Below, piece after piece: positions 55,883-64,000 of a DNA stretch of 64,000 bases. The notes beneath the pieces are model-generated. The model ran no database searches. It saw only the letters and a program-made list of their open reading frames with translations, and was not told where the DNA came from. Location of the stretch: positions 124,001-188,000 of the forward strand of contig NZ_FZOB01000002.1 in the NCBI RefSeq assembly GCF_900188395.1, given 5' to 3'. The position numbers were made by a program, and so were the translations under genes. The stretch's first letter is position 1; every line of letters starts with the position of its first letter. This DNA comes from Desulfurobacterium atlanticum (GTDB lineage Bacteria; Aquificota; Aquificia; Desulfurobacteriales; Desulfurobacteriaceae).

Positions 55883-57215
55883 GACAGCCTACTCCTTTTA
55901 TCAGCGGTTTAATATCTATCTCCTGCCCAAGATATAAACTAAAACCAAAGCTTGTAGTATAGCTTGTAATGACAGCAGCAGTCATAGGAATAACAACATC
56001 AGCATTACTCATTTCGGTAATCATAACTATCGCCGCAAGAGGTGTTTTCGCTCCTGCTGCAAGAGCCGCTCCCATCCCTGCAAGAGAAAACATAACTATC
56101 TGGTCAGGAAAGATATGGCCGAACATATTACCCATAGCAGCACCTATTATCAAATTTGGAAGAACAAGTCCCCCTGGAATGCCAAATCCTAAAGTTAAAC
56201 TTGTAATAACCATAACTCCAACAATTATTGCAACATCTATCCAGATAGGAATGGGAATCTGGGCAATATGAGAAACTATCCTCATATCCGCAGGTGCTGA
56301 TAAAATCTCAGTATCATGAATGGCTAAATAAAGAAGAAAAAGCACAGGCAGAGAAATTATAGTGCCTACTAAAGGCCTCTTTAAAGGTTCAAAAAACTGA
56401 GAAACACAACAACCTGTATGAAAAAGAAAAGTGTAAATATAAATAACAAAAGAGATGGCAAGTCCCATAATAACAAGATATGGAATGCTATCAAGCGTCC
56501 ACACAGGTCTCTTTGTAAGGTAGATAAAAGCACTTTCTCCTCTAAAAAATGTAAAAGTAAGATAACTTGTAATTGAAGCAATAATCATCGGAACAAACGG
56601 AGAATAATCAAAATCGTACATATTCTCAAGTTCCATAGCAAAAATGGAACTTCCAAGAGGTGCTTTAAGCAGTGCACCGGTAAATGCACCTCCTCCGATA
56701 AGACCTAAAATATTTTTAAACTTTTTACTAAAACCATAAGCTTTCCCAAGCCATTCACCTATAGCCACACCTATAAAAAAGGAAGGCCCTTCCCTTCCTG
56801 CGATAAAACCTCCTGCCAGCACTAAAGTGGATGATATAAACTTTAAAAAAATCAACCTTGCAGGAAGAAAATATTTGGTTTTAAGATGCACTATAGCATA
56901 GCCTATCCCAGGACCACCAACCACAGGGTCTATCAAAAGAGTATAACCAACAACAAGAGCAATTAAAACAGGATAGATAAAAAAGAGAATCTCATGAAAC
57001 GACAAAAGTTTATTAATTTCAACAATTAAAAGATCCATGAACGCAGCTATGGAACCTGTAACTATCCCAACGGTAAAAGCATACGGAATCCATCTCCCGA
57101 GAAAATACGAGATTGATAAAAGATCAAATCTCAGCTTTAAATTAACCTTTGCACAACCTTTTAGATATTCCCATACAAGATTTATCTTTTCTCTGTTAAA
57201 CAATAATTTCTCCAT
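55866..57215 (-). CDS. ClC chloride channel/antiporter without CBS domains
   Basis: 449 aa membrane protein of the ClC family. The selectivity motif GREGPSFFIG carries the gating Glu, and GFGIPGGLVLP is a second pore motif. No C-terminal CBS pair. It is one of two ClC genes here; the other (59575) has CBS domains. Weak ribosome site; it starts 6 nt after htpX ends. Confidence 0.9.
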   Translation of the reverse strand: MEKLLFNREKINLVWEYLKGCAKVNLKLRFDLLSISYFLGRWIPYAFTVGIVTGSIAAFMDLLIVEINKLLSFHEILFFIYPVLIALVVGYTLLIDPVVGGPGIGYAIVHLKTKYFLPARLIFLKFISSTLVLAGGFIAGREGPSFFIGVAIGEWLGKAYGFSKKFKNILGLIGGGAFTGALLKAPLGSSIFAMELENMYDFDYSPFVPMIIASITSYLTFTFFRGESAFIYLTKRPVWTLDSIPYLVIMGLAISFVIYIYTFLFHTGCCVSQFFEPLKRPLVGTIISLPVLFLLYLAIHDTEILSAPADMRIVSHIAQIPIPIWIDVAIIVGVMVITSLTLGFGIPGGLVLPNLIIGAAMGNMFGHIFPDQIVMFSLAGMGAALAAGAKTPLAAIVMITEMSNADVVIPMTAAVITSYTTSFGFSLYLGQEIDIKPLIKGVGCRGKNT

Positions 57216-57221
57216 AAAAAA

Positions 57222-58124
57222 TTAAAACCTGAAAAACTCTCTAACTCTGCCAAAAAGTTTCTCCGCAAGTTCAAGAAGACGCCTGATTCTTTCTTCTGTA
57301 GGTGGATGAGTGGAAAACAGAGCAGCCAGACCTTCACCTTTAAAGGGATTCACAATAAACATGTGAGAAGTTACAGGTTTTACTTCAGCTTCAACAACTC
57401 CAGGAGGAAGCCCTTTAGCATAAAGCTCAAGTTTTTTTAAAGCACTTGCAAGAGCTTCAGGTTTTTGTGATATTATACCGCCCACTTCATCAGCCTTATA
57501 CTCTCTTGAACGGGAAATAGCCAATCTGATAAGAGTCGCTGCTATAGGAGCAAGTATCACCATCAGAATTAGCCCTACGGTCTCAGCCAGGCCATTATCT
57601 TCATCATCTCTTCTTCCAAAACCAAAAAACATCATCCATCTTGCCATATCAGCAAGCATAACTATTGCACTTGCCATAGTGGCTGCTACAGCCGAGATAA
57701 GAGTGTCTCTGTTTTTAATGTGAGCTATCTCGTGGGCTAAAACTCCCTCAAGCTCATCTCTGTTTAAAATCTCCATAATTTTGGTGGTAACGCATACAAC
57801 TCCGTGAGCAGGATCTCTTCCGGTGGCAAACGCGTTTGGAACATCCATAGGTACTATGGCAACCTTTGGCTTTGGAATTTCGGCGGCTTTTGAAAGTTTT
57901 TCTACAATTTCGTGAAGTTCAGGGGCATCATCAGGAGAAACTTCTCTGGCACCATACATAGAGAGCACTATTTTGTCTGAGAAAAACCAGCTTGCAAAGT
58001 TCATTGCAGAAGCTAAGAAAAATGCAAATATCATTCCGGTGGTGCCACCCACCAGTTTGCCGAATGCAAGAAGAATACCTGATAAAAGACCTAAGAGGAG
58101 AACTGTTTTAATTGTATTTCCCAT
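57222..58124 (-). CDS. htpX: Membrane zinc metalloprotease HtpX
   Basis: 300 aa M48 protease for quality control of membrane proteins. Two N-terminal membrane segments, the zinc motif HEIAHIKNRD, the third ligand in REYKADEVGG, and further membrane segments between. ATG 58124 follows GAGAGG; the GTG at 58130 lies too near that site. Confidence 0.93.
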   Translation of the reverse strand: MGNTIKTVLLLGLLSGILLAFGKLVGGTTGMIFAFFLASAMNFASWFFSDKIVLSMYGAREVSPDDAPELHEIVEKLSKAAEIPKPKVAIVPMDVPNAFATGRDPAHGVVCVTTKIMEILNRDELEGVLAHEIAHIKNRDTLISAVAATMASAIVMLADMARWMMFFGFGRRDDEDNGLAETVGLILMVILAPIAATLIRLAISRSREYKADEVGGIISQKPEALASALKKLELYAKGLPPGVVEAEVKPVTSHMFIVNPFKGEGLAALFSTHPPTEERIRRLLELAEKLFGRVREFFRF

Positions 58125-58136
58125 AAACACCTCTCT

Positions 58137-59591
58137 TTAAATTCTACCAAGCTTTTTTAAAATTTCCCGCTTTCTTATCCTATAAAATATAGGCCTTCCG
58201 TGGGGGCAAACATTCTTCTCTTTACAGGAAAGATAAAGATTTATCAACTTTTGAACATCATCTATTGAAACAAAAGTTGTGCCACCCTTTATAGCCCTTT
58301 TACAGGCAACAGAAGCAATAGATTCAGGAGACTCTCCATTCAACAGCTTGTAAACATCTTCAACAGTTAAGATAGAAGGGATTGAAACAACTTTATAAAA
58401 ATTTTTCTCTTTTACAACCTCTACTCCGAATCTTCCCAAAGTGACAACTTTCTGGTAATCCTCTATTCTTTCTCCAATTTCAACATTTACTCTATCAACT
58501 TCTCCTTTAAACAGCTTTTCAAGCAGAAGTTCATAGTTAACCCTTTCATGAAGAAGGTGCTTATCAAAAAAATAGTAATACTCTCCATCTTCACATATAA
58601 CAACGGTATCATCACTACCTATTATGTTTAACCTGCTTTGATAAAAAGCCTCTTCCGTCTCTTTTAATAACCTTCGGGTAGCAAACGAAGGAAACTTATA
58701 CAAAGACGTATCCACTTTTTTTTCAATTTCATCAAGAATATTTCTAATGTTTTTTAAAATTACTCTATCCTTTAATGGAGATAGGTTTACATCAACAGAC
58801 GAAGGAGGAACATCTATAAACAAAACATACTCATCAATCATCAACTTTTTTAAAAGTTCCGAAATCTCTTTAACAATCACAGGCCTTCTGTTAACAAAAA
58901 TCTTCCTGACCTTTCCGCTTTTCCCTTCAAATGAAGTTTTAAAAAAACCGATGAAGAATCTACCTTCAGCAACTTTAAAATTGGTAATTCCGACCATCTT
59001 CACTCTCTCAACCAGAGAAGAAGGATAGAATACCCTATCTCCTACTTTAAAAAAAATAGACTCGTTTGCCAACGCATAATCCATAATAACAGCTTTCATC
59101 TTTGTTTTCTCTGCTTTTGAAATCTCCCGTTTTCTGATAGGAGCATTAAAATAAAGATTTGAAACAGATACAGCCGTACCCCCTGAAAATGTTATCGGTT
59201 TATAATCAACAATTTCTCCTCCTCTGACAAAAATCTCTCCCCCAATATCTTCATTAAAATATCTGCTTTTTATTCTTAATTCGGAAAACAGAGAAATAGC
59301 GTGCAGCGCTTCTCCTCTAAATCCGTAGGTTTTAAGTCTGTTGAAGTCGTCAATGGAAAAAATTTTACTGGTAGCAAACCTTTCAACAGAGAGAGGAAGG
59401 TCTTCTAAAGGAATTCCCTCACCGTCATCAACCACTTTAAACTCAAAAGGAGAAACAATATCAACAACTATTTTAGAAGCATTGGCATCTATGCTGTTTT
59501 CTATAAGCTCTTTCAAAACGGCAGAGGGAGAAACAGCTATCTGTCCAGCCGCTATTTTTGAAATTATACTTTCATCAAGCCGATGTATCAT
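58137..59591 (-). CDS. mutL: DNA mismatch repair protein MutL
   Basis: 484 aa, on the short side. GHKL ATPase motifs are KELIENSIDA, VVDDGEGIP and YGFRGEALHAI; the usual IAAGEV is IAAGQI here. The C-terminal endonuclease metal motif DQHAx2Ex4E reads DKHLLHERVNYE, with ACKRAIKGG and CPHGRP also present, so it is a nicking-type MutL. ATG 59591 has AGGAAAC upstream; the extra frame to 59627 is overlap with the ClC-CBS gene. It overlaps that gene's end by 17 nt. Confidence 0.93.
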   Translation of the reverse strand: MIHRLDESIISKIAAGQIAVSPSAVLKELIENSIDANASKIVVDIVSPFEFKVVDDGEGIPLEDLPLSVERFATSKIFSIDDFNRLKTYGFRGEALHAISLFSELRIKSRYFNEDIGGEIFVRGGEIVDYKPITFSGGTAVSVSNLYFNAPIRKREISKAEKTKMKAVIMDYALANESIFFKVGDRVFYPSSLVERVKMVGITNFKVAEGRFFIGFFKTSFEGKSGKVRKIFVNRRPVIVKEISELLKKLMIDEYVLFIDVPPSSVDVNLSPLKDRVILKNIRNILDEIEKKVDTSLYKFPSFATRRLLKETEEAFYQSRLNIIGSDDTVVICEDGEYYYFFDKHLLHERVNYELLLEKLFKGEVDRVNVEIGERIEDYQKVVTLGRFGVEVVKEKNFYKVVSIPSILTVEDVYKLLNGESPESIASVACKRAIKGGTTFVSIDDVQKLINLYLSCKEKNVCPHGRPIFYRIRKREILKKLGRI

Positions 59592-61383
59592 AGTTTCCTG
59601 ACAGCTTTTTCCTCTCCTGCTCGGCAAGGAAGTTCGCTATATCCACTCTTGTAATCATACCAACAAGATTTTTACTTTCAAAATCTTCAACAACAGGAGC
59701 TCTTCCAACACCGTTTGTTATAAAGGTGTTTAAAACCTCAAGTATTGTCATATCAGGCAGGACACAAACAGGATTTTCTGTCATAATATGCTTAACCTCA
59801 ACCTTATCCCTGTCAGGAATAGGTACTTTCATTATGTCCCTTCCTGTAACCATACCGATAACCCTGCCATTTTCAACAACAGGGATTCCTGAAATAGTAT
59901 ATTGAGCCATTAACCTTTCAGCCTTTATAACCGGATCATCAGGAGAAAGAGTTATAACATTCTTTGTCATAATATCAGCAACTTTAAATGTTCTAAGTAG
60001 GGCTCCTTTAAGCTCGTCCATGTGAGCTGGAGAATCAATTCTGCTTGGAACCTGAGCGGGGAACATACTTATATCGGTTGTTAAAAGATACGCAACAGAA
60101 ACAGATATAAGGGCAGGCACAAGAAGGTCATAACCTCCTGTTATCTCTACAACGAGAATAAGTGTTGATAGAGGAATATTTGCCGCTGCAGCAAGGGTAG
60201 CAATCATTCCAACGATTACAAGAGAAGCTATATCAAGCTCCGAAGGAGGCATAATACTTAAAAAGTGGGCAATATGATAAAAGGAAGCTCCTGTTAATCC
60301 ACCAATTACAAGACAGGGACCAAATATACCACCAGAACCACCGGAACCAAGGGTAAGAGAGAGCCCTAAAATAACCATAAAAACACCTAATATTATATGG
60401 ATGGGAGTTAAGTAATGGAAATTACCGAGCATTATAAGCTGTATCCAACCGTAAGCACTTCCTATTGCAAGGGGATTAAGCATACCTAAAATGCCTGTAA
60501 AAAATCCGCCTATTGCAGGTTTTAAAGCAGGGTGAAGTTCAAGATTAATGAAAAGGTGGTGAATCTTAAAAAAGGTATAAACCAACAAACGGGCAACGAA
60601 AGCTGCAAGAACACCCATTACAAAATAGGTTATGAAAAGTGGAAGAGATAAACCCTCAAAAGGTTTGGTGGGAACCTTGAACATGTGTTCAAAACCCAGG
60701 AAAATCCCAACAATAATGTAAGAAGTAACAGAAGCTATAAATCCCGGAATTAACGCTTCAACTTCAAAATCTCTTCTGTAAAAAAGTTCACCTGAAAGGA
60801 GTGCACCTGCAAGAGGAGCTTTAAAAACTCCAGCAATTCCAGCCCCAAGGCCGACGGCAAGGGCAATGTTTCTATCATGCTCATCAAGCTTAAACAGTTT
60901 ACCCACAAAAGAGCCAACACTACCGCCTATCAATGCACTTGGACCTTCCATTCCGGAAACGCCGCCTGAACCTATGGTTATTGAAGAAGTGATAAGTTTA
61001 AAAACGGCAGACTTCAGGCCCAGGGGTAATCTGAAATGGAACGCTTTAATTGCCATCTCAGTACCTTCGCCGCGGGCTTCCGGGACAAGATAGGTGATTA
61101 TGCCCACTATCAGTCCGCCCAGAGCAACGCAAAAAGGTAAAAGAAAAGGTCTTTCCATAATAAAGTGAAAAACAACATGACCTCCAGCTTCACCTGCCGG
61201 TAGTGGAGGATAGTATCCCACTATTTTTCCAAGGAAAATTTCATAGGAGAATTCAACAGCCTTTATAAATACGATTATGAAAAGACCACATAAGACTCCT
61301 ATTACTCCGGGAACGAAAAGGTCTTGAAAGTTTTCATGGTAGGAAATCGTAAAACGCTTTTTCAACCCTCCAAATTGGATCAA
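59575..61383 (-). CDS. ClC chloride channel/transporter with C-terminal CBS pair
   Basis: 602 aa. Membrane domain residues ~25-450 with pore motifs GSGGVSGMEGPSALIGG (gating Glu kept) and GSGGSGGIFGP. Two CBS domains (~residues 465-590; VADIMTKNVITLSP and VKHIMTENPVCVLP) probably sense nucleotides. TTG start 61383 is preceded by an ideal AAGGAGG at 7 nt. First gene of the mutL-htpX-ClC-coaBC-HAD run. Confidence 0.92.
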   Translation of the reverse strand: MIQFGGLKKRFTISYHENFQDLFVPGVIGVLCGLFIIVFIKAVEFSYEIFLGKIVGYYPPLPAGEAGGHVVFHFIMERPFLLPFCVALGGLIVGIITYLVPEARGEGTEMAIKAFHFRLPLGLKSAVFKLITSSITIGSGGVSGMEGPSALIGGSVGSFVGKLFKLDEHDRNIALAVGLGAGIAGVFKAPLAGALLSGELFYRRDFEVEALIPGFIASVTSYIIVGIFLGFEHMFKVPTKPFEGLSLPLFITYFVMGVLAAFVARLLVYTFFKIHHLFINLELHPALKPAIGGFFTGILGMLNPLAIGSAYGWIQLIMLGNFHYLTPIHIILGVFMVILGLSLTLGSGGSGGIFGPCLVIGGLTGASFYHIAHFLSIMPPSELDIASLVIVGMIATLAAAANIPLSTLILVVEITGGYDLLVPALISVSVAYLLTTDISMFPAQVPSRIDSPAHMDELKGALLRTFKVADIMTKNVITLSPDDPVIKAERLMAQYTISGIPVVENGRVIGMVTGRDIMKVPIPDRDKVEVKHIMTENPVCVLPDMTILEVLNTFITNGVGRAPVVEDFESKNLVGMITRVDIANFLAEQERKKLSGNYDTSA

Positions 61384-61572
61384 TTCTTTTCCTCCTTGGA
61401 ACTAACCCCATATAAAAAATCGCTCCCGCTATAAGCATAATAATTATATAACCAAACACGAAAATTACAAAAATAGCCAATCTAATTTTAGAGTATTCAA
61501 TAACTTCTGCATTTAAAGTAAAAGGAGATCTGTTCTACAGTCTTAAATCCTCTTTTTGTTGAAGTTTAAATA

Positions 61573-61601
61573 TTGACAGTTAGTTTCATAAAATATAAAT
61601 T
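61573..61601 (+). promoter_or_regulatory. Promoter for the RAMP-prefoldin cluster
   Basis: A perfect TTGACA (61573-61578) with TAAATT at 17 bp (61596-61601) or TATAAA at 15 bp, 40 bp upstream of the ATG at 61641. The rest of 61384-61572 shows no supported gene. Confidence 0.5.
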
Positions 61602-61640
61602 ATTATTGTAGATAATTTGATAGTAATATGGAGGATTTAG

Positions 61641-62333
61641 ATGAATCTTACGGAACTGAGGGAATTGCAGGCACTTAATACACTTGTGTTTGAAACACTT
61701 GGGCAACCTGAAAAAGAAAGGGAGTTTAAGTTTAAATCTCTTAAAAGATGGGGGCTTGATTTAATTTTAGGAAAGAAAGGTGGGGAGGAAACGTTTTTTG
61801 TTTCCGAGTACGGGAAAAGAAAAGTGGGGGATACGTATGAAGAAGAGGGGGTAAAGTACGAAGTTAATGAAGTTCTGGAGGCTCTTCCAAAGAACAAAAA
61901 GTTATTTGCCCATATAGAGATGGAAAACGGAACAGCATATATAGTTGGCGAGTTGAGGGAAGGAGACAAAAACATTGAAATACTTAGACTTCCAGCTGCA
62001 TCAATGCTTCTTGCATACTTCAAAAAGCACCGTCTTCACCACCTTATAGAAGCTTTACGAAACGTAGGAACAGCTACAGAACTTGTGAAACAGAGAGGGC
62101 AGGAAGGAAAGCCCTATCCGTTTGAAAAACTTCCAAACGTTGCAAGAAGATTTTTGAGAGAAGCTAAAAAAGTGGAGAAGGAAGCTGGTTTTGGCAGAGT
62201 GGCACTTGCATATTTTGGAGAAAACAAAGATGGAGATCCAAGATTCAGGGTATCCTGGCTACTTCCAACAATAGCTTTATTTGAAATAGATATAGCAGAA
62301 AAAGCTGACAAACTTCTTGCAGCTTTTAAATAG
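61641..62333 (+). CDS. Protein of unknown function in the RAMP-prefoldin cluster
   Basis: 230 aa soluble protein, no recognised domain. Features: an N-terminal [16 protein letters not shown] helix, a strand-rich middle ([19 protein letters not shown]), a helical [18 protein letters not shown] region and a basic C-terminal half with [19 protein letters not shown] after GGAGGATTT. It is the first gene of a four-gene plus-strand cluster, with 8 nt to the next. Confidence 0.75.
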   Translation: MNLTELRELQALNTLVFETLGQPEKEREFKFKSLKRWGLDLILGKKGGEETFFVSEYGKRKVGDTYEEEGVKYEVNEVLEALPKNKKLFAHIEMENGTAYIVGELREGDKNIEILRLPAASMLLAYFKKHRLHHLIEALRNVGTATELVKQRGQEGKPYPFEKLPNVARRFLREAKKVEKEAGFGRVALAYFGENKDGDPRFRVSWLLPTIALFEIDIAEKADKLLAAFK

Positions 62334-62341
62334 GAGTAAAA

Positions 62342-63061
62342 ATGGAACTTTTAACATGGACTCCTATACTGTTTGCAAAGAAGGAGTTTCCAAGGGATGA
62401 GAGCGGGAAACCGTTTCTCCCCGGAAATGTTATAAAGGAAGGGATAATAAGTGCTTTCATTTACTACTACATAAAAAAAGACAGGGATATAGAAAGCAGA
62501 GTGAAGCTTTATCTGTTGAAGCAACATCTAAACCCTGATGAAGTGGTGAGAAGGATTAAAGAGATTATCTCTGATAAGTATCCTGAAATTCTAAACTTTG
62601 AAGTGATAGAAAGGATAGATCTTTCAAGTGGAGAGATATATACGACAACAGCAGAAGTTTTCCATCTAAAAAATTGGAAAGAGATAGAAACTTTTAAAGT
62701 GGAAGTGTTTAAAGGAAAGATAGAGCTTCCTCTGAAAATAAAGATACTTGAGAAACTTAAAGCTGCGGGGCACTCATTTTGTGAAGCTCTCGCAAGGATG
62801 GAAATGAGAATGCTTGGAGAACATCCCATTGTTGAGACATTCTACAAACCTCTGCTAAATGATATGAAAAGGTGGGAGATTCCCCTTAGACTTGGGATGT
62901 GGACTGATACAAAATTTAGGGGTAATTTGCTCTTTTTCTGGAGAATCAAAGAGGTCAGGAATAGAATTTTTGAAGAGCTGAAAATAGACATAAGACCAAC
63001 AAAGGTTATTTACTTACCAAGAGAAAAAGCCACAGCAGGGTGGTGTGAGATAAAAATTTAA
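62342..63061 (+). CDS. Stand-alone RAMP-superfamily (Csm5-like) protein
   Basis: 239 aa. Resembles the Csm5/RAMP layout of type III CRISPR effector subunits: FLPGNVIKEGI near residue 25 corresponds to the YIPGSSLKGA glycine-rich element, LRLGMWTDTKF (~195) to the RLGxGxG loop, and RPTKVIYLP...AGWCEI to the C-terminal P.T...GW ending. No cas genes or repeats are nearby, so it may do a non-CRISPR job, perhaps RNA binding. The assignment is by eye. ATG after AGGAG. Confidence 0.55.
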   Translation: MELLTWTPILFAKKEFPRDESGKPFLPGNVIKEGIISAFIYYYIKKDRDIESRVKLYLLKQHLNPDEVVRRIKEIISDKYPEILNFEVIERIDLSSGEIYTTTAEVFHLKNWKEIETFKVEVFKGKIELPLKIKILEKLKAAGHSFCEALARMEMRMLGEHPIVETFYKPLLNDMKRWEIPLRLGMWTDTKFRGNLLFFWRIKEVRNRIFEELKIDIRPTKVIYLPREKATAGWCEIKI

Positions 63062-63085
63062 AAACCTGTTAGAGGGAGGTGAGTC

Positions 63086-63541
63086 ATGGCTGTGAAGAAG
63101 AACGACAAAGGGATGACAGATCTTACAAGACAGCTCAGAAGCCTCATTGCACAGATTGAGGCGTTGAGGGTGGAAATTTCTCAGCTGGACACCCTTGTAT
63201 CTGAGTACAGAAGCACCATTACAACGCTAAAAAACCTTAAAGAGCTTGGAGCCGAGAAAGAGGTTCTTCTGCCTGTAGGAAGGATAGCTCAGGTAGGGGC
63301 TAAACTTGAAGATGTGGATAAGGTAGTGATAAGTATTGGGAGCGGTATATCTGTAGAACTTCCATTTGATGAAGCTGTTGAACAGATAGAAAAGGAGATT
63401 ATAGCTGTTCTTGCTCTGAGAGAAGCACTGGAAAAAGCTATGGTTGAGCTTTACGGTAAGGTTGAAGAGCTGTCTCAAAAAATAAGAGAACACGGACAGG
63501 CAGAAGCTGGAGGCAAAGAAGATGAAGGAGAAGAAAAATAA
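63086..63541 (+). CDS. Prefoldin alpha subunit homologue
   Basis: 151 aa. Two long coiled-coil helices flank the beta-hairpin core. The first is LTRQLRSLIAQIEALRVEISQLD; the core has EVLLPVGRIAQVGAKLEDVDKVVISIGSGISVEL, a signature of archaeal prefoldin alpha; the second helix is EIIAVLALREALEKAMVELYGKVEELSQKI. Archaeal and eukaryotic prefoldins hold unfolded proteins for chaperonins. Rare in bacteria. GGGAGGTGAG precedes the ATG. Overlaps the next gene by 20 nt. Confidence 0.85.
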   Translation: MAVKKNDKGMTDLTRQLRSLIAQIEALRVEISQLDTLVSEYRSTITTLKNLKELGAEKEVLLPVGRIAQVGAKLEDVDKVVISIGSGISVELPFDEAVEQIEKEIIAVLALREALEKAMVELYGKVEELSQKIREHGQAEAGGKEDEGEEK

Positions 63542-63674
63542 AGAAAAGGAAAGGGTGTTAAAATTTCTTGAAAAGTTGCCTCCAGACAGGAAAATTTATT
63601 ATAGAATCGGAACTGTTATGGTGGAGGTTACAAGGGAGGAAGCGATAAGGCTTTTAGAAAAAGAGGAAAACTAA
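63522..63674 (+). CDS. Minimal prefoldin-beta-like protein
   Basis: 50 aa: MKEKKNKEKE, KFLEKLPPDR, KIYYRIGTVMVEVTREEAI, RLLEKEEN. The middle matches the beta-hairpin segment of prefoldin beta (LPxDxxIYKxVGxxLVxVxKEEAI), but both long coiled coils are missing. Its ATG follows GGAGG at 8 nt and overlaps prefoldin alpha, so the two are coupled. It may complete a reduced prefoldin assembly. Confidence 0.7.
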   Translation: MKEKKNKEKERVLKFLEKLPPDRKIYYRIGTVMVEVTREEAIRLLEKEEN

Positions 63675-63694
63675 AAATATTTGTGGCTATATAA

Positions 63695-63729
63695 AGAGGC
63701 TGCTTTTTATAGCAGCCTCTTTTGTTTTT
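63695..63729 (+). terminator. Intrinsic terminator after the prefoldin genes
   Basis: A perfect 10-bp stem AGAGGCTGCT/AGCAGCCTCT, 6-nt loop, followed by TTTGTTTTT. It closes the cluster before truA. Confidence 0.9.
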
Positions 63730-63774
63730 CTGGTAGAGTATTTTTGCAAAATTTTAGTTTTTGGAGTTTCTTTA

Positions 63775-64000
63775 ATGGAAAGAAACATAAAAATAACTCT
63801 TGAGTATGATGGAACAAACTATATGGGCTGGCAGATTCAGAAGCACGGAAAAACAATACAGGGAACTGTTAAAGAGGTTATTGAAAAGATAGTTAATCAT
63901 AAGATAAATCTTGTAGGTGCAAGTAGAACAGATGCTGGAGTTCATGCTTTTGGACAGGTTGCAAATTTTAAAACAACAAAAGAAATGCCTATTGAAAGGC
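63775..64000 (+). CDS. truA: tRNA pseudouridine synthase A, partial
   Basis: Makes pseudouridine at positions 38-40 of tRNA. The first ~75 residues are visible: LEYDGTNYMGWQIQ and the catalytic SRTDAGVHAFGQ with its Asp. ATG 63775 is preceded by GGAG. The gene runs off the right edge. Confidence 0.93.
   Translation, partial: MERNIKITLEYDGTNYMGWQIQKHGKTIQGTVKEVIEKIVNHKINLVGASRTDAGVHAFGQVANFKTTKEMPIER

Noticed and set aside
61384-61560. Minus-strand hydrophobic frame ending inside the ClC-CBS gene (a possible small membrane protein)
   Set aside because: No usable start codon or ribosome site; the only ATG/TTG starts give a few residues before the overlap.

Overview
The window is AT-rich, densely packed bacterial chromosome. 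Operons are short and tight, with many 1-4 nt overlaps and strong GGAGG ribosome sites. The gene content points to a thermophilic Aquificota, most like Desulfurobacteriales/Desulfurobacterium: a DHH-CBS-nucleotidyltransferase fusion resembling the Aquifex A-adding enzyme, a prefoldin gene, an ActP-like symporter paired with a UspA-DUF485 fusion, and a multi-haem peroxidase. This placement is inferred from gene content and base composition, not from a marker tree. I saw no rRNA, tRNA or CRISPR array.

Layout. 1-2104 (-): lgt (partial) and murJ. 2139-10102 (+): a long run of trkA, trkH, a small membrane protein, hslV, a PHP phosphoesterase, a TPR-like membrane protein, upp, hisS and dxr, ending at a hairpin terminator. 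10133-12477 (-): ActP-like symporter and UspA-DUF485 protein. 12.58-23.95 kb is an accessory island flanked by IS sequences. It holds an IS with a nonsense-interrupted transposase, a NERD-helicase, a seven-gene minus-strand cluster (ApeA-like HEPN protein, 76-aa protein, lipoprotein, secreted SNase-type nuclease, membrane protein, RnlA-like toxin, RnlB-like antitoxin), two nonsense-riddled phage genes (dUTPase, minor head protein), an IS481-like element and an IS3 remnant.

24.0-29.25 kb (-) is a YbhGFSR-type ABC exporter. 29355-30548 (-) is a three-haem cytochrome c peroxidase. 30716-34799 (+) is a sugar or glycerol-phosphate type ABC importer whose ATPase gene carries an in-frame TGA. 34841-39599 (-) is the folP-cdaA-cdaR-glmM-ksgA operon, which makes c-di-AMP. 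Divergent from it (39671, +) is the DHH/CBS/nucleotidyltransferase fusion, followed by a small RHH-like protein with a palindromic operator. 42735-44015 (-) is a pabB/trpE-type gene. 44242-47531 (+) is ilvB-ilvN-ilvC, then uvrA, a degenerate-GGDEF/EAL protein, an unknown gene, prepilin peptidase and a 13-residue-repeat protein. 54087-61383 (-) carries a HAD phosphatase, coaBC, a ClC channel, htpX, mutL and a ClC-CBS protein. 61641-63674 (+) is an unusual cluster: an unknown protein, a stand-alone RAMP/Csm5-like protein, prefoldin alpha and a 50-aa prefoldin-beta-like protein. The window ends inside truA.

The best candidates for something new are the ApeA-to-RnlB minus-strand cluster and the RAMP-prefoldin cluster. 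Also worth a look are three examples of genes broken only by nonsense codons (IS transposase, ABC ATPase, phage genes). All functional statements rest on recognised motifs and family resemblance read by eye; no database search was run.
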